Source of the DNA: Ruminococcus sp. UBA5129
GTDB lineage: Bacteria; Bacillota; Clostridia; Oscillospirales; Ruminococcaceae
DNA length: 6,145 bases
Direction: 5' to 3'
Assembly: GCA_002414125.1 (NCBI GenBank)
Contig: DHYN01000064.1
Location: forward strand, 5,633-11,777
The notes under the pieces were generated by a model. That model searched no databases. It had not been told where the DNA came from and saw only the letters and a list, made by a program, of their open reading frames with translations. Positions 1 to 6,089 of this stretch are shown here, piece by piece; positions within the stretch are counted from its first letter, which is position 1, and each line of letters begins with the position of its first letter. Made by a program: the position numbers and the translations under genes.

Positions 1-1
1 C

Positions 2-778
2 GCTGTAAAGGCAGACGGTCTTACAATTATTGAGAATGCCGCAAAAGAGCCGCATATCGTTGATCTCGCGAATTTCCTTAATTCTATGGGAGCAAATATC
101 ATGGGAGCAGGTACGGACGTTATCAAGATTCGAGGCGTTGAGAGGCTTCACGGTACGAATTATGCCGTAATTCCCGATCAAATCGAGGCAGGTACGTTTA
201 TGATAGCCGCTGCCGCTACAAAGGGCGACGTCATCATCAAGAATATCATCCCCAAGCATCTCGAATCCATTACCAAAAAGCTCGAAAAGATCGGTGTAAA
301 CATCGAACAGTACGATGATTCCATGCGTGTATGGGTAGACGGTCCGCTTGTAAAGACAAGCGTTAAGACAACTCCGCATCCCGGCTTCCCGACAGATATG
401 CAGCCGCAGATCGCTGCGCTCCTTACTCTCGCTTCAGGTACGAGTATCGTTACCGAGGGCGTCTGGGAGCAGCGTTTCCGCTATGTTGACGAACTCAGAC
501 GTATGGGCGCGGATATCTCCGTTGACGGAAAGGTCGCTGTTATCGAGGGCACAGGAAAGCTTATGGGAGCTCCCGTAAAGGCTTGTGACCTCAGAGCAGG
601 CGCTGCACTCATCATTGCAGGTCTCGCGGCAAGCGGTATCACTGAGATTGAGGACATCTTCCATATCGAACGCGGCTACGACTGCATGGAGGGCAAGCTC
701 CGTGCGATGGGCGCTGACATCGAAAAGATATCTGTTCCCGATTCTTCTGCTAAGGACGGCAAGAAAGAAGCTGTTTAA
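2..778 (+). CDS. murA: UDP-N-acetylglucosamine 1-carboxyvinyltransferase (MurA), C-terminal part, 5' end outside window
   Basis: MurA transfers enolpyruvate from phosphoenolpyruvate to UDP-N-acetylglucosamine, the first committed step of peptidoglycan synthesis, in the cytoplasm. The frame is open from base 2, giving 258 visible residues. Roughly 165 N-terminal residues are missing, including the loop with the fosfomycin-target cysteine, so the ATG at 86 is internal. Visible family signatures are [16 protein letters not shown], then [22 protein letters not shown], then [10 protein letters not shown]. The last contains the catalytic Asp (codon 395-397, matching E. coli Asp305). Next come [12 protein letters not shown] (Arg at 593-595, matching Arg371) and FHIERGYD (Arg at 671-673, matching Arg397). 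The C-terminus runs on in a short polar, lysine-rich tail (ending KDGKKEAV). Gram-positive genomes often carry two paralogues (MurA and MurZ types); this fragment does not tell which one it is. A terminator follows 16 bases after the stop, so the gene is separate from the downstream operon. Confidence 0.95.
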   Translation, partial: AVKADGLTIIENAAKEPHIVDLANFLNSMGANIMGAGTDVIKIRGVERLHGTNYAVIPDQIEAGTFMIAAAATKGDVIIKNIIPKHLESITKKLEKIGVNIEQYDDSMRVWVDGPLVKTSVKTTPHPGFPTDMQPQIAALLTLASGTSIVTEGVWEQRFRYVDELRRMGADISVDGKVAVIEGTGKLMGAPVKACDLRAGAALIIAGLAASGITEIEDIFHIERGYDCMEGKLRAMGADIEKISVPDSSAKDGKKEAV

Positions 779-793
779 AATATTTTTTCGCTC

Positions 794-830
794 AAAACAC
801 TGCATGGAGTTTCTCCGTGCGGTGTTTTTT
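794..830 (+). terminator. Rho-independent terminator of murA
   Basis: A 14-bp stem (796-809 with 813-826) closes on a TTT loop (810-812). Every position pairs, with two G-U wobbles (801/821 and 805/817). Two further A-T pairs (794-795 with 827-828) extend it. A T-run at 825-830 provides the U-tract. It starts 16 bases after the murA stop. In the reverse direction only a short T4 follows the stem, so it should act mainly on + strand transcripts. Confidence 0.92.
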
Positions 831-838
831 CAAATCTC

Positions 839-883
839 CCATATGAAATTATGCGATATTTGTCGTTTTATATGGAAATTTCC
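839..883. repeat. AT-rich inverted repeat plus adjoining 10-bp palindrome upstream of the plsA promoter
   Basis: Bases 839-849 (CCATATGAAAT) can pair with 865-875 (GTTTTATATGG): 11 pairs, two of them G-T, around a 15-base loop. The right arm runs directly into a perfect palindrome, GGAAATTTCC, at 874-883. The two arms also share the near-direct repeat ATATGAAATT / ATATGGAAATT. The region lies about 50-95 bases upstream of the proposed -10 box, where an operator could sit. In DNA this AT-rich such dyads can also arise by chance, and I recognise no regulator's site. Confidence 0.4.
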
Positions 884-910
884 AAAAATAAAAAAAATAT
901 TATTTTCCTC

Positions 911-939
911 TTTATTTTTTTGGAGAAATGGTGTATAAT
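911..939 (+). promoter_or_regulatory. Probable sigma-A-type promoter of the plsA-plsR-psd operon
   Basis: A perfect -10 hexamer TATAAT lies at 934-939. A 17-base spacer would put the -35 at 911-916 (TTTATT), a poor match to TTGACA. An A-rich stretch at 884-902 just upstream could act as an UP element and make up for the weak -35. The start of transcription would fall near 946, giving a leader of about 50 bases. This is the only good -10 sequence between the murA terminator and the first operon gene. Confidence 0.65.
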
Positions 940-957
940 TAGTATGTGTAACACTAC

Positions 958-971
958 GCGGAAAAGTCCGC
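958..971 (+). other. Small stem-loop in the plsA leader
   Basis: GCGGA at 958-962 pairs perfectly with TCCGC at 967-971 around an AAAG tetraloop. It sits about 12 bases after the predicted transcript start and ends 10 bases before the ribosome binding site. It has no U-tract, so it is not a terminator. A role in 5'-end stability or translation is possible but unproven. Confidence 0.45.
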
Positions 972-981
972 ATGAATGTAT

Positions 982-987
982 AAGGAG
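982..987 (+). promoter_or_regulatory. Ribosome binding site deciding the plsA start
   Basis: AAGGAG at 982-987 lies eight bases before the ATG at 996, a normal spacing. The in-frame TTG at 990, which would add two residues, is only two bases from this site and is therefore unlikely to be the start. Confidence 0.85.
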
Positions 988-995
988 TATTGTAC

Positions 996-3917
996 ATGAA
1001 TAAATATTCTCTCGGAATAGACGTTGGTTCAACAACGGTAAAGACCGTTATCACCGACTCGGACGGTAATATCATATACTCAAAATATCAGCGCCATCTC
1101 TCCAAGGTCAAGGAGACTGTGACCGATCAGCTCAAGATCATTCAGGCGGATCATCCTAATGAAGAATTTACCGTATGCATCACAGGCTCAGCAGGTCTCG
1201 GACTTGCAAATTCGGCTGAGATACCGTTTGTTCAGGAGGTCCATGCCGCCTTTCTCGCTGTTAAGAAAAAGCAGCCCGATGCGGATGCCGTTATCGAGCT
1301 CGGCGGCGAGGATGCGAAGATAATCTTCCTCACAGGCGGCGTCGAACAGCGTATGAACGGCTCTTGTGCAGGAGGTACAGGCGCTTTTATAGATCAAATG
1401 GCTACTCTCCTCGGTATAACTGCCGATGAGCTTGACGAGCTTTCGCTCCGTGCGCAGAAGGTGTATCCTATTGCATCACGCTGCGGAGTTTTTGCCAAGT
1501 CCGACATCCAGCCTCTTCTCAATCAGGGAGCTCGACGCGAGGACATCTCCGCGAGCATCTTTCAGGCTGTTGTCGATCAGACCGTATCGGGTCTTGCTCA
1601 AGGTCGTACTATCGAGGGAAAGGTGCTGTTCCTCGGCGGACCTCTTTTCTTCCTCAAGGGACTCAAAAAAGCTTTCGTGAATACGCTCGGTCTTGACGAG
1701 GAGCACGCTGTGTTCCCCGAGGAAGCTCCCGTATTCGTGGCTTACGGATGCTCGATATATGCTTCCGCTTCCGAGACTGCATTCCCGATAAAGACTCTTA
1801 TCGAGAAGATCGAGAACGCTTCTGCTTCAGATACTATCATCACAGGCGAGCCGCTTTTCAAGTCGCATTCGGAATACGATGCCTTTATAGAACGCCATAA
1901 GAAATTTGACCTCAAATACGCTGATGCAGCTACATATGAGGGCGATGCATACCTCGGTATAGATGCCGGCTCGACCACAACAAAGCTCGTACTCATCACT
2001 GATGACGGACGTATGCTCTACAGTCACTATTCCTCGAATCAGGGTCAGCCCCTCGATAAGATCGTTGAGCAGATCAAGAAGATCTATTCGCTCATCAATC
2101 CTAAGATCACGATCAAGGGCGCTGCTGTAACGGGCTACGGCGAGGATCTCATCAAGTCGGGTCTTTCTATCGACTTCGGTATAGTTGAGACAGTTGCTCA
2201 CTTCAAGGCGGCTTCGTATTTCTGTCCGTCAGTTGATTTCATCATCGACATCGGCGGTCAGGATATCAAGTGCTTCAAGATAAAGAACGGTGCTATCGAC
2301 AGTATCATGCTCAATGAGGCGTGCTCATCGGGATGCGGCTCGTTCATACAGACATTCGCAATGGCGCTCGGCTACGATATAGCTGAATTCGCTCAGCTCG
2401 GTCTGTTTGCAGAGCACCCCGTGGATCTCGGCTCACGCTGCACGGTATTCATGAACAGCTCCGTAAAGCAGGCTCAGAAGGACGGCGCTACCGTTGAGGA
2501 CATCTCGGCAGGTCTCTCATCGTCGATCATCAAAAACGCTGTCTACAAGGTCATCAGAGCAAGATCAGCAGATGAGCTCGGCGAAAATATAGTCGTGCAG
2601 GGAGGAACGTTCCTGAACGATGCAGTGCTCCGTTCGTTTGAAAAGGAGCTTGGAAAGAACGTTATCCGTCCCTCTATCTCGGGACTTATGGGCGCTTTCG
2701 GATGCGCTCTCTACGCTAAGGAAATGAATATAGAGAAGTCCTCGATCATCGGCAAAGACGATCTCGAAAGCTTCTCATACACGTCAAAAACGGCTCAGTG
2801 CGGAGGATGCACCGCAAACTGTCAGCTCAATATCATCAGCTTCGGCGGCGGAAGAAAGTTCATATCAGGCAACCGCTGCGAAAAGGGAAGCGGCAAGGCT
2901 GCAAAGAACGATCTGCCTAATCTCTATGAATATAAGTACGACAGCATCCTCAATACCGTGAAGTCGGATCAGCCGTCAAAGCCGATCGCTAAAGTCGGAC
3001 TCCCGCTTGCACTCAACTTCTACGAGCAGATGCCGTTCTGGCACACTCTCTTCACCGAGCTTGGATTCGAGACGGTCATCTCCGATGAGAGCTCGCGAAA
3101 GATGTACTATCTCGGTCAGCATACGATACCCTCAGATACGGTCTGCTATCCGGCTAAGCTCACTCACGGTCACATAGAGGATCTTCTCGACAAGGGTGCT
3201 GACTTCATCTTCTACCCCTGCATGAGCTACAATATTGACGAGGGCGAGAGCGATAACCACTTCAACTGCCCGATCGTTGCGTACTACCCCGAGCTGCTTC
3301 TCGCGAACAATCCGCGTCTCAATGAAAAGAACTTCATTCATCCGTATATGGATCTGAATAAGCACAAGAACGTTGTAAAGGTGCTCTCTGCATCGTTAAA
3401 GAAGTACAATATAAAGGGAAAAGTCCCTGCTGCCGTTGAAAAAGCTTTTACTGCAATGGAGAAATACCGCCGCGATGTCGCAGCAAAGGCTCAGGAGATC
3501 ATCAGCAAGGCTCGCGAGGAGGGAAGGAGCATTATCGTCCTCGCAGGCAGACCCTACCATATCGACAAGGAGATTAACCACGGCATACATAAGCTCATCA
3601 CGAGCCTCGGAATGGCTGTTGTGACTGAGGACAGTATCGCTATGCACGCTCATACGCCCCATCTCAGCGTTCTCAACCAGTGGACATATCACTCGCGACT
3701 CTACCGCGCCGCAGAGTACGTCACGACTCAACCCGATATGCAGCTCATCCAGCTCGTATCGTTCGGGTGCGGAATTGATGCCGTTACGACAGACGAGATA
3801 CGCTCTATCCTTGAATCAAAGGGTAAGCTCTACACCCAGCTAAAGATCGACGAGATCAATAACCTCGGCGCTGCAAGGATAAGACTAAGAAGCCTTGTTG
3901 CCGCTATGAAAAAATAA
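996..3917 (+). CDS. plsA: Tandem-ATPase acyl-CoA dehydratase activase-like protein with DUF2229 region; probable plasmalogen synthase component PlsA
   Basis: This 973-residue protein belongs to the BadF/BadG/BcrA/HgdC activase family, cytoplasmic ATPases that fire one low-potential electron into a partner reductase. Two ASKHA ATPase domains lie in tandem. Domain 1 (about 1-280) has phosphate-binding GIDVGSTTVK (7-16) and ELGGEDAK (from 101), with Cys124 (SCAGGTG) and Cys163 (SRCGVF). Domain 2 (about 318-580) has GIDAGSTTTK (321-330) and DIGGQDIK, with Cys443 (ACSSGCG) and Cys482 (SRCTVF). HgdC uses two such cysteines per subunit to hold one [4Fe-4S] cluster between two subunits; here one chain supplies all four. 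A third cysteine set follows (602, 605, 609, 628; CGGCTANC...GNRCEKG). Residues about 665-973 are a DUF2229/HgdB-like region with Cys717 (VCYPAKLTHGH), Cys742 (FYPCM), Cys758 and Cys925 (SFGCGIDAVTTDEI), and a charged helix near 809-845. I see no signal peptide or membrane segment. Followed after 18 bases by plsR. The family call is firm; the plasmalogen role is inferred from architecture and the psd neighbour, and the name is assigned from memory. Confidence 0.85.
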   Translation: MNKYSLGIDVGSTTVKTVITDSDGNIIYSKYQRHLSKVKETVTDQLKIIQADHPNEEFTVCITGSAGLGLANSAEIPFVQEVHAAFLAVKKKQPDADAVIELGGEDAKIIFLTGGVEQRMNGSCAGGTGAFIDQMATLLGITADELDELSLRAQKVYPIASRCGVFAKSDIQPLLNQGARREDISASIFQAVVDQTVSGLAQGRTIEGKVLFLGGPLFFLKGLKKAFVNTLGLDEEHAVFPEEAPVFVAYGCSIYASASETAFPIKTLIEKIENASASDTIITGEPLFKSHSEYDAFIERHKKFDLKYADAATYEGDAYLGIDAGSTTTKLVLITDDGRMLYSHYSSNQGQPLDKIVEQIKKIYSLINPKITIKGAAVTGYGEDLIKSGLSIDFGIVETVAHFKAASYFCPSVDFIIDIGGQDIKCFKIKNGAIDSIMLNEACSSGCGSFIQTFAMALGYDIAEFAQLGLFAEHPVDLGSRCTVFMNSSVKQAQKDGATVEDISAGLSSSIIKNAVYKVIRARSADELGENIVVQGGTFLNDAVLRSFEKELGKNVIRPSISGLMGAFGCALYAKEMNIEKSSIIGKDDLESFSYTSKTAQCGGCTANCQLNIISFGGGRKFISGNRCEKGSGKAAKNDLPNLYEYKYDSILNTVKSDQPSKPIAKVGLPLALNFYEQMPFWHTLFTELGFETVISDESSRKMYYLGQHTIPSDTVCYPAKLTHGHIEDLLDKGADFIFYPCMSYNIDEGESDNHFNCPIVAYYPELLLANNPRLNEKNFIHPYMDLNKHKNVVKVLSASLKKYNIKGKVPAAVEKAFTAMEKYRRDVAAKAQEIISKAREEGRSIIVLAGRPYHIDKEINHGIHKLITSLGMAVVTEDSIAMHAHTPHLSVLNQWTYHSRLYRAAEYVTTQPDMQLIQLVSFGCGIDAVTTDEIRSILESKGKLYTQLKIDEINNLGAARIRLRSLVAAMKK

Positions 3918-3925
3918 TTTACCAC

Positions 3926-3930
3926 GGAGG
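3926..3930 (+). promoter_or_regulatory. Ribosome binding site of plsR
   Basis: GGAGG at 3926-3930 lies five bases before the ATG at 3936, inside the 18-base gap after the plsA stop. No promoter or terminator fits in this gap, so the two genes must share a transcript. Confidence 0.85.
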
Positions 3931-3935
3931 AAATC

Positions 3936-5165
3936 ATGTCGGAATACGTCAGATTCACAAAAGAAATGAAGGATACTCATACTATCCTCATACCCGATAT
4001 GCTGCCTATACACTTCAATCTTTTGATAAGCATCTTTGAAGCGCAGGGCTATAAGCTCGAGCTGCTCCGCAACGACTCGCGCGCCGTTGTCGATGAGGGA
4101 CTCAAAAATGTTCACAACGATACATGCTATCCTGCACTGCTCGTTATCGGTCAGTTCATGGACGCTCTCAAAAGCGGAAAATATGACCCCGATAAGACCG
4201 CTCTGCTTATTACTCAAACGGGCGGAGGCTGCCGCGCTTCAAATTACATACATCTTCTCAGAAAGAGCGTTGCGAGAAACTTTCCGCAGGTACCCGTTAT
4301 TTCACTCAACTTCAGCGGTCTGGAGAAGGAAAGCTCCTTCCCGATAACCGCTCCGACATTTATCAAGCTGCTTTATGCCGTCCTCTACGGCGACCTGCTC
4401 ATGACGTGCTACAACAAGTGCCGCGCATATGAGCTTGTCAACGGCTCGTCCAAGAAAACCCTTGACAAGTGGCAGAAAAGACTCGGCGACTATTTCCGCA
4501 CAGGCAGCGGAAAATACCGCAATACTAAGAAGCTATACAAGGAGATCCTTGACGACTTCGGCAGGATCGAGCTGAGCAAGGCTCCGAAGATCAGAGTCGG
4601 CATTGTCGGCGAGATTTATGTAAAATATTCGCCGCTCGCCAACAACCACCTCGAGGACTTCCTCATCTCAGAGGGCTGTGAGCCTGTCGTTCCGTCACTG
4701 CTCGAATTTGTCATGTACTGCGCAGCGGCAAATTTCAATAACGCTAAGATATACGATAACAAATCGCTCAAGTCGTTCCTCTTCAAGGGCGGCTATAAGC
4801 TCATATACTCCATGCAGAAAGGTCTTATCAAGGCTATGAAGGAACACGGTAAGTTCGATCCGCCTCACGATTTCGAGCATCTGCGCCGTCTTGCCGATAA
4901 GTACATCAATCAGGGCGTCGTTATGGGCGAGGGATGGCTCATACCTGCTGAAATGGCTGCACTCGCACAGTCGGGTGTCGAAAATATCATCTGCGCTCAG
5001 CCGTTCGGCTGTCTGCCTAACCACATTGTCGCAAAGGGTATGTCCAGAGCGATCAAGCAGGATAATCCCAACGCAAATATAGTCGCTATCGACTACGATC
5101 CCGGAGCTACACGAGTAAATCAGGAAAACCGCATCAAGCTCATGCTTGCAAATGCTAAGAGGTGA
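3936..5165 (+). CDS. plsR: 2-hydroxyacyl-CoA dehydratase/benzoyl-CoA reductase-like protein (COG3581 type); probable plasmalogen synthase reductase component PlsR
   Basis: This 409-residue soluble protein resembles the HgdB/BcrB-like dehydratase half of the superfamily and is the likely electron acceptor of the activase encoded just upstream. Cysteines in conserved-looking settings are Cys64 (HNDTCYPALL), Cys99 (TGGGCRASNY), Cys158 and Cys162 (TCYNKCRAYE), and Cys353 and Cys359 (CAQPFGCLPNH). Some of these should bind the active-site iron-sulfur cluster. Around residue 220 a second Rossmann-like half begins (IRVGIVGEIYVKYSPLANNH). The C-terminus has GEGWLIPAEM and an AIDYDPGATRVNQENRIKL tail. 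Many Clostridia carry what I recall as one fused protein of about 1400 residues; this protein plus its upstream neighbour add up to 1382, so together they look like a two-gene form of it. In the plasmalogen model the substrate is a diacyl phospholipid, not an acyl-CoA. The hydrophobic helical stretch at about 135-165 might touch membrane lipid, but no transmembrane segment is evident. Symbol assigned from memory of the C. perfringens operon. Confidence 0.82.
   Translation: MSEYVRFTKEMKDTHTILIPDMLPIHFNLLISIFEAQGYKLELLRNDSRAVVDEGLKNVHNDTCYPALLVIGQFMDALKSGKYDPDKTALLITQTGGGCRASNYIHLLRKSVARNFPQVPVISLNFSGLEKESSFPITAPTFIKLLYAVLYGDLLMTCYNKCRAYELVNGSSKKTLDKWQKRLGDYFRTGSGKYRNTKKLYKEILDDFGRIELSKAPKIRVGIVGEIYVKYSPLANNHLEDFLISEGCEPVVPSLLEFVMYCAAANFNNAKIYDNKSLKSFLFKGGYKLIYSMQKGLIKAMKEHGKFDPPHDFEHLRRLADKYINQGVVMGEGWLIPAEMAALAQSGVENIICAQPFGCLPNHIVAKGMSRAIKQDNPNANIVAIDYDPGATRVNQENRIKLMLANAKR
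5157..5165 (+). promoter_or_regulatory. psd ribosome binding site overlapping the plsR stop codon
   Basis: AAGAGGTGA is complementary to the 16S rRNA 3' end through GAGGTGA (5159-5165) and contains the plsR stop TGA (5163-5165). It lies five bases before the GTG at 5171, which is therefore the preferred psd start. The other in-frame GTG at 5162 lies inside this site and has no binding site of its own. The overlap suggests that psd translation is coupled to termination on plsR. Confidence 0.78.
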
Positions 5166-5170
5166 ATCAA

Positions 5171-6052
5171 GTGATAAGAACAAGAGACGGTGAAACAGTT
5201 ACACCAAAAAACGAGTCGCAAGCTCACGCACTTAACGCTCTGTATGGCAATGCCGTCGGCAGAGGGGCGCTTAAGGTGCTCACCGCACCTGCTTTGTCAA
5301 AGGCTGTCGGAGCTTTTATGGATTCTCCTGCTTCAAAGCCCCTCATTGACAGATTTGTGAAGTCTAACAATATCGACACATCTCAGTATATAATGAGCGG
5401 TATCGACTCGTACAACGCATTCTTCACACGCAGGATAAAATCAGGAAAACGTCCCGTTGATCTCAATAAAGAGCATCTTATCAGCCCGTGTGATGCAAAG
5501 CTGACAGTCTGCCGCATCAACGAGGACAGTCTCTTCGCGATCAAGGATTCGCTCTACAGCGCTGCCGATCTTATCGGGAATGAGCGTATCGCAAAGCGTT
5601 ACACAGACGGTCTGTGCCTCATTTTCAGACTCGAGGTCGATGACTACCATCGCTACTGCTACATTGACAGCGGCGTGAAGTCGGCAAACGTGTTCATCGA
5701 AGGCGAGCTTCATACAGTCAACCCGATCGCTCTTGAGCACTACAATATCTACAAGCGCAACAGCCGCGAGGTCACCATGCTCCGTACCGAAAGCTTCGGC
5801 GATGTTATCCAGACCGAGGTCGGCGCGATGCTTGTCGGACGTATCAAAAACCGCCACGGAAAGGGCTATCACTTCACGCGCGGCGAGGAAAAGGGGATGT
5901 TTCTCTTCGGAGGTTCAACGATCGTTCTGCTCATTGAAAAGGACAAGGTCGAGATCGACAGCGATATTCTCCTGAACTCAGCCGAAAACTGCGAGACAGT
6001 TGTAAAATACGGTGAAAAGATCGGTATAAAAGCTTCCTCAACGACACGATAA
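5171..6052 (+). CDS. psd: Phosphatidylserine decarboxylase proenzyme
   Basis: The enzyme decarboxylates phosphatidylserine to phosphatidylethanolamine at the membrane, using a pyruvoyl group made by self-cleavage. From the GTG at 5171 it has 293 residues, close to the usual bacterial length, and begins MIRTRDGETV. Key signatures are YNAFFTRRIKSGKRPVD, then SPCDAKLTV with Asp108 (the triad Asp), then VDDYHRYCYIDSG with His160, then LHTVNPIAL with His181. GMFLFGGSTIVLL supplies the cleavage site between Gly248 and Ser249. Cleavage would give a 248-residue beta chain and a 45-residue alpha chain capped by pyruvate. E. coli has HRVH where this protein has HRYC, so the second histidine is replaced by Cys163; this may be a clade trait. 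No clear membrane helix is visible. The gene follows plsR with five bases between stop and start, so it is cotranscribed. Its product is a likely substrate, or head-group source, for ethanolamine plasmalogen made by the upstream pair. Confidence 0.94.
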   Translation: MIRTRDGETVTPKNESQAHALNALYGNAVGRGALKVLTAPALSKAVGAFMDSPASKPLIDRFVKSNNIDTSQYIMSGIDSYNAFFTRRIKSGKRPVDLNKEHLISPCDAKLTVCRINEDSLFAIKDSLYSAADLIGNERIAKRYTDGLCLIFRLEVDDYHRYCYIDSGVKSANVFIEGELHTVNPIALEHYNIYKRNSREVTMLRTESFGDVIQTEVGAMLVGRIKNRHGKGYHFTRGEEKGMFLFGGSTIVLLIEKDKVEIDSDILLNSAENCETVVKYGEKIGIKASSTTR

Positions 6053-6089
6053 CAGCATTTGCTTTTTATATGCAATATCGAGATGGTAT

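Noticed and set aside
585..938. Plus-strand open frame running from murA through the intergenic gap
   Set aside because: It is out of frame with murA, crosses the terminator stem, and turns into low-complexity Phe/Lys/Ile sequence in the AT-rich gap.
940..995. Riboswitch in the leader of the operon
   Set aside because: The leader is about 50 bases long with one 5-bp hairpin, too small and simple for any riboswitch class I can recognise.
990..998. TTG at 990 as the start of the activase gene
   Set aside because: It is only two bases from the AAGGAG site, whereas the ATG at 996 has an eight-base spacing and starts right at the family's usual N-terminus (MNKYSLGIDVG).
996..5165. Classical 2-hydroxyglutaryl-CoA dehydratase (HgdC with HgdAB) or benzoyl-CoA reductase for fermentation
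   Set aside because: Those systems have a short single-domain activase of about 260 residues or four separate subunits, and they sit with CoA transferase or aromatic-degradation genes. Here the activase domain is doubled and fused, and the neighbour is psd. The possibility stays open if a CoA-pathway gene lies beyond the window.
5162..5173. GTG at 5162 as the psd start (GTGA overlap with plsR)
   Set aside because: It lies inside the Shine-Dalgarno sequence that serves GTG 5171 and has no proper binding site of its own.
4695..5183. Open frame of 162 codons on the minus strand, opposite plsR and the psd start
   Set aside because: It is antisense to a well-supported coding region, has no recognisable domain, and long reverse frames are expected from this codon usage. 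The same reasoning removes the minus-strand frames at 434-805, 1827-2201, 3885-4217 and 5441-5872.
6051..6067. Possible terminator just after psd (AGC-ATTT-GCT followed by T5)
   Set aside because: The stem is only three base pairs, too weak for rho-independent termination. The real end of the transcript may lie in or beyond the twin hairpins.
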